From assembly GCA_963710975.1 (NCBI GenBank), contig CAVQCG010000004.1:186001-250000 (forward strand): 64,000 nucleotides of DNA. Direction: 5' to 3'. Below the pieces are notes generated by a model. That model was not told the origin of the DNA and made no database searches. It worked only from the letters and a program-made list of their open reading frames with translations. Of the stretch, positions 26,171 through 33,932 are shown piece by piece (position 1 is the stretch's first letter; each line of letters starts with the position of its first letter). The DNA comes from JBBQXH01 sp963710975 (lineage in GTDB: Bacteria; Actinomycetota; Thermoleophilia; Gaiellales; Gaiellaceae). A program made the translations under genes and the position numbers.

Positions 26171-27221
26171 GGCGCCCGTCCCGGACAGCCTCGACCACGA
26201 TCTGCACGGCCTTCACAACCGGGATCGCGAGCAGCGTCCCGATGATCCCGAAGACCATGCCGAAGAGCGTCACGGCGACCACCGAGACGAACGGGTGCAG
26301 ATCCACTGTCCGTTTGAAGATCTTCGGTGTGATGATGTTGTTCTCCGCTTGCTGGTAGAGGATCAGCCAGATGGTGATCACGACGCCTTTCCAGGGTTCG
26401 GTGAGCAGCCCGACGATGGCGACCGGGATCGTGCCGATCGTCGCTCCGATGTTCGGGATCAGGTCGGTGATCGCGACGAAGACCGAGAGCGGCGCGGCGA
26501 AGGGGAGGCCAAGGGCGGTCATGCCGACCCAGCAGGTCAGGCCGGCGATCGCGGCGATGAGGAACTTGCCGTACCAGTAGCCCTTGTTCATCTCGTAGGT
26601 CTCGGAGGTCGCGCTCAGGAATCGCGCCCGCGACCGGGGCTTCAGCCGTGCGGCGATCCCGCTCCGGATGCCGCGGCCGTAGACGAGGAAGTAGATCGTG
26701 AAGGTGAGAAGCATGAACAGCGCGAGCATCCCGCCGGCGAAGGCGCCGATGATGTCGGCAATGCGGTTCGAGTCGGTGAACAACCCGGCGATCTTCTGGG
26801 CCGATCCCCCGGCGGCGTCGATCGCGCCGTCGGCGTTCAGGCTCTGCGCAACGCCGGAGCTCTGCAGCTGCTCGACGTAGCTCGGGATCTCCGCCCTGAG
26901 CTCCTTCGCACCGTCCACGACCGGCGGGACGACGATGAAGACGAGCACCACGAGGATCGCCGCGATGATGGCGAACGCGAGGGAGATCGCCTTGCCCCTG
27001 CCCAGGTGCAGCCTGCTGCGCAGGAACTGGACGAGCGGGTCGATCGAGAAGGCGAGGAACCCGCCCGCGACCAGCCAGATGAGACCCTGGCGCGCGAACC
27101 AGGTGACGGCCAGCACGACGACCACGGCCAGAACGACCGCAACAACAACGATTGCGTCTCCTGCAAGCACACGGCGGCGAGCGCCGAAGCCAAGCAGCCG
27201 CCTGTCAGGGTCGACGCTCAT
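26145..27221 (-). CDS. AI-2E family transporter (DUF20)
   Basis: Polytopic membrane protein of the AI-2E/PerM/TqsA family. Helices lie near residues 20-65, 75-105, 190-230 and 250-350; the C-terminal motif PNIGATIGTIPVAIVGLL followed by ENNIITPKIFKRTVDLHPF is the family signature. Members export peptides or ions or respond to osmotic stress; the role here is unknown. I prefer ATG 27221 (MSVDPDRR) to the longer start at 27266, which would run into the ilvD promoter. Confidence 0.82.
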   Translation of the reverse strand: MSVDPDRRLLGFGARRRVLAGDAIVVVAVVLAVVVVLAVTWFARQGLIWLVAGGFLAFSIDPLVQFLRSRLHLGRGKAISLAFAIIAAILVVLVFIVVPPVVDGAKELRAEIPSYVEQLQSSGVAQSLNADGAIDAAGGSAQKIAGLFTDSNRIADIIGAFAGGMLALFMLLTFTIYFLVYGRGIRSGIAARLKPRSRARFLSATSETYEMNKGYWYGKFLIAAIAGLTCWVGMTALGLPFAAPLSVFVAITDLIPNIGATIGTIPVAIVGLLTEPWKGVVITIWLILYQQAENNIITPKIFKRTVDLHPFVSVVAVTLFGMVFGIIGTLLAIPVVKAVQIVVEAVRDGRRGAEESRV

Positions 27222-27252
27222 CCCATTACGGAGTGATACAGACGGGGTCGGA

Positions 27253-27258
27253 TAGGAT
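27253..27258 (+). promoter_or_regulatory. -10 box of ilvD, leaderless transcript predicted
   Basis: TAGGAT ends six bases before the ilvD ATG at 27265, which places the expected transcription start on the start codon. No ribosome-binding site is present. No clear -35 box. Confidence 0.5.
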
Positions 27259-27264
27259 CGCCGC

Positions 27265-28983
27265 ATGACGACTGACCCTTACGCGAAACCTTCCGACCCT
27301 GCGAAGCGGCACAGCCACGCGCTGACAGACGGCTACGAGCGCGCAGGGGCTCGTTCGATGCTCAAGGCCGCCGGATTCACCGACGAGGACCTCGCCAAGC
27401 CGCTCGTGGGTGTCGCCACCCAGTGGATCGAGACGATGCCCTGCAACCTCAACCAGCGTGAGCTCGCGCAGGACGTCAAGCGCGGCATCCGTGCCGCCGG
27501 TGGCACGCCGATGGAGTTCAACACGATCTCCGTCTCCGACGGTGTCTCCATGGGAACGACGGGGATGCGAGCCTCCCTCATCTCCCGCGAGGTGATTGCG
27601 GACTCGATCGAGCTCGTCGCACGAGGCCACCTGCTGGACGGACTCGTCTGCCTCGTCGGCTGCGACAAGACGCTCCCGGGGGCCGTCATGGCGCTCGCGC
27701 GCCTCGACCTCCCCGGCCTCTGCCTCTACAACGGCTCGATCGCACCCGGCTCGTTCCGGGGTCGCGACGTGACGATCCAGGATGTCTACGAGCAGATCGG
27801 TGCGCATGCCGTCGGAAAGATCTCGGCTGCCGAGCTGCACGAGCTCGAGAGCGTGGCGTGCCCAGGCGCTGGCGCCTGCGGCGGACAGTTCACCGCGAAC
27901 ACGATGTCAACGGTGCTCGAGTTCCTCGGCATCAGCCCGGGTGGCCTGAACGCGATCCCCGCACTCGACCCTGACAAGCATGCCGCAGCCGAAGAGGCGG
28001 GCAGGGTGGTCATGGATCTCGTTCGCAGGGATGTCCGGCCGTCGCAGATCCTGACGAGGAGGGCGATCGAGAACGCGATCGCGTCTATCGCCGCGACGGG
28101 CGGCTCGACGAACGGCGTCCTCCATCTGCTCGCGATCTCCCGGGAGCTGGGCATTCCCCTCTCCATCGACGACTTCGACGCAATCGTCGCGCGGACGCCG
28201 CTGATCGCCGACCTCAAGCCGTTCGGGCAGTTCGTCGCAACCGATCTCTACGCGGCCGGAGGGATTGGCCTCGTCGCCCGCGAGCTCGTCTCGCGCAACC
28301 TGGTCGATCCCGATTCGCCGACCGTGGACGGCCGCTCCCTCGGCGAGATCGCCGACGCGGCCGAGGAGACCCCGGGCCAGCAGGTCGTCGTCTCGATCGA
28401 GAAGCCGATCAAGCCCCGCGGCGGCCTTGCAATCCTGCGCGGCAACCTCGCGCCGGAAGGGTGTGTCATCAAGCTTGCAGGTCACGGCCGGATGCTTCAC
28501 CGCGGCCCGGCCAAGGTCTACGACTCGGAGCCCGACTGCTTCGCTGCGGTGAAGGCTGGCGAGATCGAGGCTGGCGACGTGGTCGTCATCCGGTACGAGG
28601 GGCCGTCTGGCGCACCGGGGATGCCCGAGATGCTGCAGATCACGGCAGCGATCGTCGGTGAAGGGCTCTCGGACTCGGTCGCGCTGGTCACGGACGGACG
28701 CTTCTCGGGCGCTACGTACGGATTCATGGTCGGGCATGTCGCGCCCGAGGCGTTCAAGCGCGGCCCGATCGCAGCTCTCCAGACGGGCGACGTGGTCGTC
28801 GTCGACGTCGACGCCAGGCAGCTCCGTGTCGAGCTCTCCGACGACGAGATCGAGGCGCGTCTCGCCGATTGGACACAGCCGAAGCCGCGCTACGAGTGGG
28901 GCGCGTTCGCGAAGTACGCCCACCTCGTCTCGTCGGCGAGCGAGGGCGCCGTCACTCGCCCGCCCCCGCAAGGCCAGCCGTAG
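27265..28983 (+). CDS. ilvD: Dihydroxyacid dehydratase
   Basis: Iron-sulfur enzyme for the third step of branched-chain amino acid synthesis. The 572-residue protein has all three cluster cysteines in their motifs: TMPCNLN, LVGCDKTLPGAVMALARL and CPGAGACGGQFTANTM. The C-terminal domain has DGRFSGATYGFMVGHVAPE. ATG 27265 lies directly behind a -10 box. It is separate from the ilvBNC genes 6 kb upstream and divergent from the AI-2E gene. Confidence 0.95.
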   Translation: MTTDPYAKPSDPAKRHSHALTDGYERAGARSMLKAAGFTDEDLAKPLVGVATQWIETMPCNLNQRELAQDVKRGIRAAGGTPMEFNTISVSDGVSMGTTGMRASLISREVIADSIELVARGHLLDGLVCLVGCDKTLPGAVMALARLDLPGLCLYNGSIAPGSFRGRDVTIQDVYEQIGAHAVGKISAAELHELESVACPGAGACGGQFTANTMSTVLEFLGISPGGLNAIPALDPDKHAAAEEAGRVVMDLVRRDVRPSQILTRRAIENAIASIAATGGSTNGVLHLLAISRELGIPLSIDDFDAIVARTPLIADLKPFGQFVATDLYAAGGIGLVARELVSRNLVDPDSPTVDGRSLGEIADAAEETPGQQVVVSIEKPIKPRGGLAILRGNLAPEGCVIKLAGHGRMLHRGPAKVYDSEPDCFAAVKAGEIEAGDVVVIRYEGPSGAPGMPEMLQITAAIVGEGLSDSVALVTDGRFSGATYGFMVGHVAPEAFKRGPIAALQTGDVVVVDVDARQLRVELSDDEIEARLADWTQPKPRYEWGAFAKYAHLVSSASEGAVTRPPPQGQP

Positions 28984-29010
28984 GCTGGCCGCGCGCAGCG
29001 GCCGGAGGCC

Positions 29011-29137
29011 GCGAAGGTTCATCGCCGGCGGAGCCGGCGATACATCCGCAAGGCGCTCCGTAGGAGCGCTGCGCAGCAGACGGCTGGAGGCCGGCTGCGA
29101 AGGGTTCATCGTCCGCGGCAGCGGACGATACATCGGC
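29011..29137. repeat. Two copies of a box-plus-hairpin repeat
   Basis: Copy 1 (29011-29049) is GCGAAGGTTC followed by ATCGCCGGC-GGA-GCCGGCGAT and ACATC. Copy 2 (29097-29137) is GCGAAGGGTTC followed by ATCGTCCGC-GGCA-GCGGACGAT and ACATC. Both stems are 9 bp and perfect although they differ at two or more positions, so base pairing is kept by paired changes. Another hairpin, GCGCTCC-GTA-GGAGCGC, lies between them (29053-29069). A third member is at 52771-52802. Confidence 0.8.
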
Positions 29138-29336
29138 GCTGCGCGCGCCGGCCTTGCTCCGGCGGTGGGATAGCGCCGGCTTCGCCGGCTGGGCTTCGCG
29201 GCCTGGCGGCCTGCGGCCGCGTCCGCTGCGCGCGCCGCCTTGCTCCGGGGTGGGTTACGCCGGCTTCGCCGGCTGGGCTTCGCGGCCTGGCGGCCTTCGG
29301 CCGCGTCCGCTGCGCGCGCTCCTAACGGAGCGCTTG
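29138..29336. repeat. Tandem 87/84-bp GC-rich repeat with internal palindromes
   Basis: Unit 1 (29138-29224) and unit 2 (29225-29308) share nearly all bases, each starting GCTGCGCGCGCC and containing CGCCGGCTTCGCCGGC, GCTTCGCGGCCTGGCGGCC and a GGCCGC palindrome; a third partial unit starts at 29309 and ends in GCGCTCC-TAAC-GGAGCGC (29317-29334). With the two repeats before it, this fills the whole gap between convergent ilvD and proB. No gene is seen here. Confidence 0.85.
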
Positions 29337-30380
29337 CTAGTACAAGACGAGGCGGTCGCGGTGGACCGCTTCGAGCCCCCTCGGCTTCTTGCGTAGCTCG
29401 TCGGAGCTGGCGCTCGCGATGCCCTTCGCGAACGGGGGACCGTCCGATCCGACGATCTCGACGCCGTCACCGGCGGCGAAGCGGCCTTCGCAGCGAGCGA
29501 TCCCGACCGCGAGGAGACTCGCGCCGTCGTTCCTGAGCGCGTCCCGGGCACCGTCGTCGACGCGGAGAATGCCCACCGTTGGCTTGCCGAAGCGAAGCCA
29601 GAGCTTGAAGGCCGACGTGGTGCGCTCACCGGGCGTGAAGCGTGTGCCGCGCGGCTCTCCGTCGAGGATGGGCTTCAGGACCTCGGTACCGGTGCCGGCA
29701 GCGATCACGGTGGGGATTCCGGCCGCGGCGGCGACCTCCGCAGCGATCACCTTGCTGCGCATTCCGCCTTTCCCGAGGGACGACGCGCCGCCGAGCACGG
29801 CGGTGCTGGTTGCCGAGCCGTCTGCGATCAGCTGCGCTCCCGGCGTACCCGGCGCCCGCGAGAGGACGCCTTCCACCTCGGTGAGGAGCACGAGCAGGCG
29901 CGCTTTGGCGAGCACCGCGACCTGTGCTGCGAGGGCGTCGTTGTCGCCGAGGGAGATCTCGTCGGTGGCCGTCGCGTCGTTCTCGTTGACGACAGGCACC
30001 GCGCCCATGGCGAAGAGAGCGTTCAGGGCATTGCGCGCGTTGACGTACGAGGATCGATCGGAGACGTCGACAGCGGTCAGGAGGATCTGAGCGGCCGGGA
30101 TGCCCTCCGCGCCGAGTGCCTCTTCCCACGCCGCCTGCAGACGCCCCTGACCGAGTGCCGACGCGGCCTGGAGCTTCGGCATGCTGCGCGGTCGCCTCTC
30201 GATGCCGAGGCGTGTGAGGCCGAGCGCGATCGCGCCGGACGATACGACGCATACCGGGGTGCCCGCGCTGACGATCTCCGAGATCTCGCGGGCGCGCTCC
30301 CGAAGGACCTGACGGCGGATCTGGCCGCGCTTGCCGGCGATCAGGCTCGTTCCGAACTTGACGACGAGCGGTCGCTTCAT
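29337..30380 (-). CDS. proB: Glutamate 5-kinase
   Basis: First enzyme of proline synthesis. The 347-residue protein starts KRPLVVKFGTSLIAGKRG and has VVSSGAIALGLTRLG, NENDATATDEISLGDNDALA (glutamate site) and SLGKGGMRSKVIAA of the kinase domain, then a C-terminal PUA domain (about 260-347, VGILRVDDGAR). ATG 30380 overlaps the proA stop by four bases, so the genes are coupled in the order proA-proB, the reverse of the usual one. Confidence 0.94.
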   Translation of the reverse strand: MKRPLVVKFGTSLIAGKRGQIRRQVLRERAREISEIVSAGTPVCVVSSGAIALGLTRLGIERRPRSMPKLQAASALGQGRLQAAWEEALGAEGIPAAQILLTAVDVSDRSSYVNARNALNALFAMGAVPVVNENDATATDEISLGDNDALAAQVAVLAKARLLVLLTEVEGVLSRAPGTPGAQLIADGSATSTAVLGGASSLGKGGMRSKVIAAEVAAAAGIPTVIAAGTGTEVLKPILDGEPRGTRFTPGERTTSAFKLWLRFGKPTVGILRVDDGARDALRNDGASLLAVGIARCEGRFAAGDGVEIVGSDGPPFAKGIASASSDELRKKPRGLEAVHRDRLVLY

Positions 30381-31636
30381 CGCCGCTGAGTTCCGTCGCC
30401 GACGGCGCGATACTGGCGAAGCCAGAGATCCCGGTAGGTGACCGGCCCGCGGGGGCCGGGCGTCCAATCGACGTTGATGCCCGTCTCCGGCGCCCCGGTG
30501 AGCGCGAACCCGTCGGTGAATCGCGTGGGTGCCTGCCAGAACGCGGCCGTCCCTCGGTACCCGCTGAGGAATCGCTCCGCCGCCGCGGCGTCGTCGGCGA
30601 CAATCGCGGCTGCGAGCCCCGAGGTTTCGGTGTTCGCGATCCTGATTGCCTCGTCGAGGTCGTCGACGAGGTCGACGGTGACCGTCGCGACGCGATCCGG
30701 GTCGTTCGCCCATTCGTGTCCGAGCCGCACGTCGAGCGGGCCGGCGTCCACGTGGTGCCTCGCGCGGTCGGTTGCGCGCACGTCGAGGCCGAGCCGGCGG
30801 AAGAGCTGGACGAGGTCGGGCAGGAGACCGACCGCACCGCGATCGACGAGACAGAGGTTCAGCCGGTTGCAGACTCCCAGCCGATCGAGGCTCGCCTCGA
30901 CGACCGCCAAGAGAGTCTCGCGGGAGGCGCTTCCGTGCGCGTACAGCACGCCCCCGCCCTCCGCGTGGGCGAGGGTGCGCACGCCGTGCTCGGCAGCGAG
31001 GCGGGCGAGCAAGGCCGTGGTCTCGCCGCTCCCGCGGAGAATCACGAGCGGGATCTCCGCGGGCAGCGTCACGAGCACGCGCGCGCCCTCACGGTCAGCG
31101 GAACGCACGAGGCCGACAGCTCCAGGTGGGAGTCCGGCGCGCTCGAGGGCGGGGCGCAGGATGTCGTCCACGAGGGCCGTGACGGTTCGCAGGGCGGCAC
31201 CGCCTGTGCGGAGCACAGCGGTGTTCAGGCTCTTGAGCAGCTGTGCCGCGACGTCGAGCGCGACGTTCGGTCTCGCCTCGAAGTTCGCGCCGACGGCTCC
31301 GATCGGAATTCGCATCTCCCGTACCCTAAGGCCGTTCGGGAGCGTCCACGCTGCGATCTCGCGATCGAGTGGAGGGATGGTCGCCATTCCGCCGATCTGA
31401 TCCGCGAGCGCGTCGATTCGTGTCTCGTCAAGGCGAAGCCTGTCGAGCGTCCCTGCGTCGAGGGCGCTGCTCGCCGTCTCGCAGTCGGCCTGGTTTGCGG
31501 CGAGGATTCCCGGGGCTCGCTCTCGCACGAGCGCCGAGGCGGTCGAGAGCGCGTCCGCGACGGCATCGTCCTCGAGGTGAGCAAGCGCACGGCCCGCCTC
31601 GACGGCCTCACGCCTCACCGTATCGCGAAGGTCCAC
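30377..31636 (-). CDS. proA: Gamma-glutamyl phosphate reductase
   Basis: NADPH-dependent second step of proline synthesis, in the aldehyde dehydrogenase fold. The 419-residue protein has VGANFEARPNVALDVAAQ, ILRGSGE and the catalytic Cys in RLGVCNRLNLCLVD. It is transcribed with proB, whose ATG overlaps its stop. The gene is divergent from the SAM-riboswitch gene; their upstream region is about 240 bases. Confidence 0.93.
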   Translation of the reverse strand: MDLRDTVRREAVEAGRALAHLEDDAVADALSTASALVRERAPGILAANQADCETASSALDAGTLDRLRLDETRIDALADQIGGMATIPPLDREIAAWTLPNGLRVREMRIPIGAVGANFEARPNVALDVAAQLLKSLNTAVLRTGGAALRTVTALVDDILRPALERAGLPPGAVGLVRSADREGARVLVTLPAEIPLVILRGSGETTALLARLAAEHGVRTLAHAEGGGVLYAHGSASRETLLAVVEASLDRLGVCNRLNLCLVDRGAVGLLPDLVQLFRRLGLDVRATDRARHHVDAGPLDVRLGHEWANDPDRVATVTVDLVDDLDEAIRIANTETSGLAAAIVADDAAAAERFLSGYRGTAAFWQAPTRFTDGFALTGAPETGINVDWTPGPRGPVTYRDLWLRQYRAVGDGTQRR

Positions 31637-31714
31637 GGGTGCCGTTCTAGCAGGTCGAGGCCCGCTTCGGGTTCTGGCGATGCGTCGCCAAGGGTCTTGG
31701 GTAGCTGACTTCGC

Positions 31715-31720
31715 TATACT
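31715..31720 (+). promoter_or_regulatory. -10 box upstream of the SAM riboswitch
   Basis: TATACT (31715-31720) is a near-consensus -10 box; transcription would begin near 31727, just before the hairpin and aptamer that precede the threonine-synthase-like gene. No good -35 box at the standard distance. Confidence 0.5.
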
Positions 31721-31744
31721 CGGCTCTCTGAGCGGGCCACGTCC

Positions 31745-31855
31745 CGCTCACATCGAGAGAGGCTGAGGGAACCGGCCCGTCGAAGCCTCGGCAACCTGCT
31801 CCTCGGGGCAAGGTGCCAACCCCGGCCGGGCGATAGCCCGGGAGGATGTCGAGCG
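31745..31855 (+). promoter_or_regulatory. SAM-I (S-box) riboswitch
   Basis: Conserved aptamer elements are present in order: GAGAGAGGCTGAGGGAACCG, GGCCCG, CGGCAACC and AAGGTGCCAACCCC. P1 forms between CGCTC-ACATC (31745-31754) and GATGTCGAGCG (31845-31855). An upstream helix, GAGCGGG (31730-31736) with CCCGCTC (31743-31749), uses the same 5' strand as P1 and would exclude it. The ribosome site AAAGGAG (31862-31868) follows; there is no U-rich terminator, so control of translation is more likely. Confidence 0.85.
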
Positions 31856-31875
31856 AGACGTAAAGGAGCAACCAA

Positions 31876-33165
31876 GTGCCCGCGATTTCCCTCCGCTGCC
31901 GTGTCTGCGAGACCGAGCACGACCTCGGCCCGTTCGCCGTCTGCTCGCGCTGTTTCGGCCCCGTCGACCCCGTCTACGACTGGGACGGCCTCCGCGGGTC
32001 GGTGACGCGCGAGTCGATCGCGGCGGGGCCGCCGTCCATCTGGCGCTATGCCGATCTTCTCCCGGTTGCCCCCCCACCGGATGCACGGCTGGCACCTGGC
32101 TACACACCGCTCATCACGGCTCCGCGTCTCGCGTCGGCCCTCGGAATCGGCGAGCTCCTGCTCAAGCTCGACACCGCCAACCCGACGCACTCGTTCAAGG
32201 ATCGCGTCGTCGCCGTCGCATGTGCGAAGGCGCAGGAGCTGGGTATCGACACGCTCTCGTGCTCGTCGACCGGGAACCTCGCGAACGCGGTCGCAGCGAG
32301 GGCTGCAGCAGAGGGGATGGAGGCAGCTGTCTTCTGTCCGGCCGACCTCGAGCCGGAGAAGCTCGTCGCGACAGCCGTGTACGGCGCGACGATCTACGCG
32401 GTGCGCGGCACGTACGACGACTGCAGCCGGCTCACGGTCGAGCTGTCGTTCGAGCTGCCGTGGGGGTTCGTCAACGTCGGCCTCCGTGCGTACTACGCCG
32501 AGGGATCGAAGACTCTCGGGTTCGAGATCGCCGAGCAGCTCGGCTGGGATCTGCCCGATGTGGTCGTCGCTCCAATCGCGTCGGGCGCGATGTATTCGAA
32601 GGTGTGTCAGGGCTTCTCGGAGCTGATGCAGCTGGGTCTCCTCGAGGGAACGCTGCCACGGATGATCGGCGGGCAAGCAGAGGGATGCGCTCCCGTCGCC
32701 GCCGCGCTTGCGGAGGACAGGCGGGTGACACCGGTCAGGCCGAATTCGATCGCCCGGTCGCTCGCCATCGGGAACCCGGCTGACGGCGACTTTGCCGTCG
32801 GTACCGCGAAAGCCTCGGGCGGGGACATCCATATCACGCCGGAGGACGAGGTCGGGATCAACATGGCGTTGTTGGCAGAGACGACGGGGATCTTCGGCGA
32901 GACGGCCGCGGGCGTGACCCTGGGCGCGCTCCGCGAAGCGGTTCGCCGTGGCCAGGTCGGCGAGGACGACCGCGTCGTCATGCTCGTCACGGGCGACGGG
33001 TTGAAGACGCCTGATCCGATCGCCGAGCGTCTGACCCCGGTCGAGATCGACGCGGACGCGGACGCGCTCCTCGACTCCCTCGGAGTGCTGCCGAATCGTG
33101 CCCGGTCGCGAAGCGGCCGGGCCGATATCGGGCGGGGAGCGGCCGAGGGCCGCGTCATGCTCTAG
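31876..33165 (+). CDS. Threonine-synthase-like PLP enzyme under SAM control
   Basis: 429-residue fold-type II PLP enzyme. An N-terminal pair of CxxC-type motifs (CRVCETEH and CSRCFG) suggests a zinc ribbon; the PLP Lys is in NPTHSFKDRVV, with SSTGNLANAVA as phosphate loop. A normal threonine synthase (thrC) is present at 22.5 kb, and the SAM riboswitch links this paralogue to methionine metabolism, so it may act on an activated homoserine in methionine or homocysteine synthesis. GTG 31876 has AAAGGAG 7 bases upstream. The last ~25 codons are encoded by a dispersed repeat. Confidence 0.8.
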   Translation: MPAISLRCRVCETEHDLGPFAVCSRCFGPVDPVYDWDGLRGSVTRESIAAGPPSIWRYADLLPVAPPPDARLAPGYTPLITAPRLASALGIGELLLKLDTANPTHSFKDRVVAVACAKAQELGIDTLSCSSTGNLANAVAARAAAEGMEAAVFCPADLEPEKLVATAVYGATIYAVRGTYDDCSRLTVELSFELPWGFVNVGLRAYYAEGSKTLGFEIAEQLGWDLPDVVVAPIASGAMYSKVCQGFSELMQLGLLEGTLPRMIGGQAEGCAPVAAALAEDRRVTPVRPNSIARSLAIGNPADGDFAVGTAKASGGDIHITPEDEVGINMALLAETTGIFGETAAGVTLGALREAVRRGQVGEDDRVVMLVTGDGLKTPDPIAERLTPVEIDADADALLDSLGVLPNRARSRSGRADIGRGAAEGRVML

Positions 33166-33310
33166 CCCGAATCGTTGCCCGGTCGCGGAGCGCCCGGGCC
33201 GATATGCACGGCGCGCCAGCCGGAGCGGCCCAAGCCGAGAGGCTCACCCGTACCGGGCCCTTCGGGCCGCTCTGCCCGATACGGCCCGCGCCGCGAGCGC
33301 GATTCGGCAG
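33092..33310. repeat. Three copies of a dispersed palindromic repeat at a convergent gene junction
   Basis: Copy A (33092-33130, plus), copy B (33168-33205, plus) and copy D (33272-33310, minus) share CGAATCG at one end and CCG(A)TATCGGGC or CCGATAT at the other around a GC-rich core. A fourth copy is at 19609-19641 (minus). Copy A lies inside the 3' end of the threonine-synthase-like gene and copy D inside the 3' end of the DsbA-like gene, so the two convergent ORFs end within the repeats. Confidence 0.75.
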
Positions 33311-33898
33311 CGGTCGAGGCACGAGCGCCTCGCCCGCAAGGAGTCGCTCGATACCTCCCATCCCCCAGTGCGACCGGCCGTCGTCGGTGAGGAGCGACGG
33401 TACTCCCCTGACCCCGTTCGCGTCGGCGGCGTGGCGGATCTGCGCGAGCCGGGCGATTCGAGGCGGGGCGTACGAGGCCTGGAGCGCCTCGTCCGGATCG
33501 AGCCCTGCGCGCTCGGCGGCGCGGGCGATCTCTGCGTCGGTCGCGATGTCCAGCCCCTCGCAGAAGAAGGCCTCGTAGAACGCGTGCCGCAGCTCGCGCA
33601 GGCGGCCGTGCTCGGACGCCCAGAGGCAGGTCGCCAGCGGAAGAGTCGAGCGAGGTTGGAATCTCGGCAGGTGGATCTCGATCCCGAGCGCGAGCGCACG
33701 ACGGTAGACGTGCTTCGTCCAGTCGGTGCGCAGGTGGTCGCCGCGCGGTTCGAGCAGCGGCCGCGGGGCGGGGCGCAGCTCGAGCGGAAGCCACTCGACG
33801 TTGGCCGCCCGTTGATCCTCGGCCGCTTCGACGGCGTGTGACTCCATGTACGAGTACGGGCAGACGAGGTCGAAGTAGAAGCGCACCGTCCGGGGCAC
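33155..33898 (-). CDS. DsbA-family thioredoxin-fold protein
   Basis: 247 residues beginning VRFYFDLVCPYSYMESHAVE, the thioredoxin-fold strand with a CPYS motif in place of CxxC, followed by the helical insertion and a cis-Pro motif GVRGVPSLL. It resembles the FrnE/2-hydroxychromene-2-carboxylate isomerase group. With only one Cys it may not be a disulfide oxidase. The last ~50 residues (after LLAGEALVPRPLPNRAR) come from the palindromic repeats and are unlikely to belong to the fold. Start GTG 33898 or a GTG four codons later. Confidence 0.75.
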   Translation of the reverse strand: MPRTVRFYFDLVCPYSYMESHAVEAAEDQRAANVEWLPLELRPAPRPLLEPRGDHLRTDWTKHVYRRALALGIEIHLPRFQPRSTLPLATCLWASEHGRLRELRHAFYEAFFCEGLDIATDAEIARAAERAGLDPDEALQASYAPPRIARLAQIRHAADANGVRGVPSLLTDDGRSHWGMGGIERLLAGEALVPRPLPNRARGAGRIGQSGPKGPVRVSLSAWAAPAGAPCISARALRDRATIRARA

Positions 33899-33917
33899 GC
33901 GCGCAATCTAGCGGCTA

Positions 33918-33923
33918 TACACT
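33918..33923 (+). promoter_or_regulatory. -10 box of the nitrilase-family gene
   Basis: TACACT ends nine bases before ATG 33933 and no ribosome-binding site is visible, so the transcript would be leaderless or carry a leader of about three bases. Divergent from the DsbA-like gene. Confidence 0.4.
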
Positions 33924-33932
33924 CGGCCCACG

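Noticed and set aside
29138..29336. CRISPR array
   Set aside because: Repeats are contiguous 87/84-bp units with no spacers and no cas genes; it is a tandem palindromic repeat.
28984..29336. Short open frames over the ilvD-proB gap
   Set aside because: They translate the tandem repeat (repeated GFAGWASRPGGLRPR-type strings) and have no start signals.
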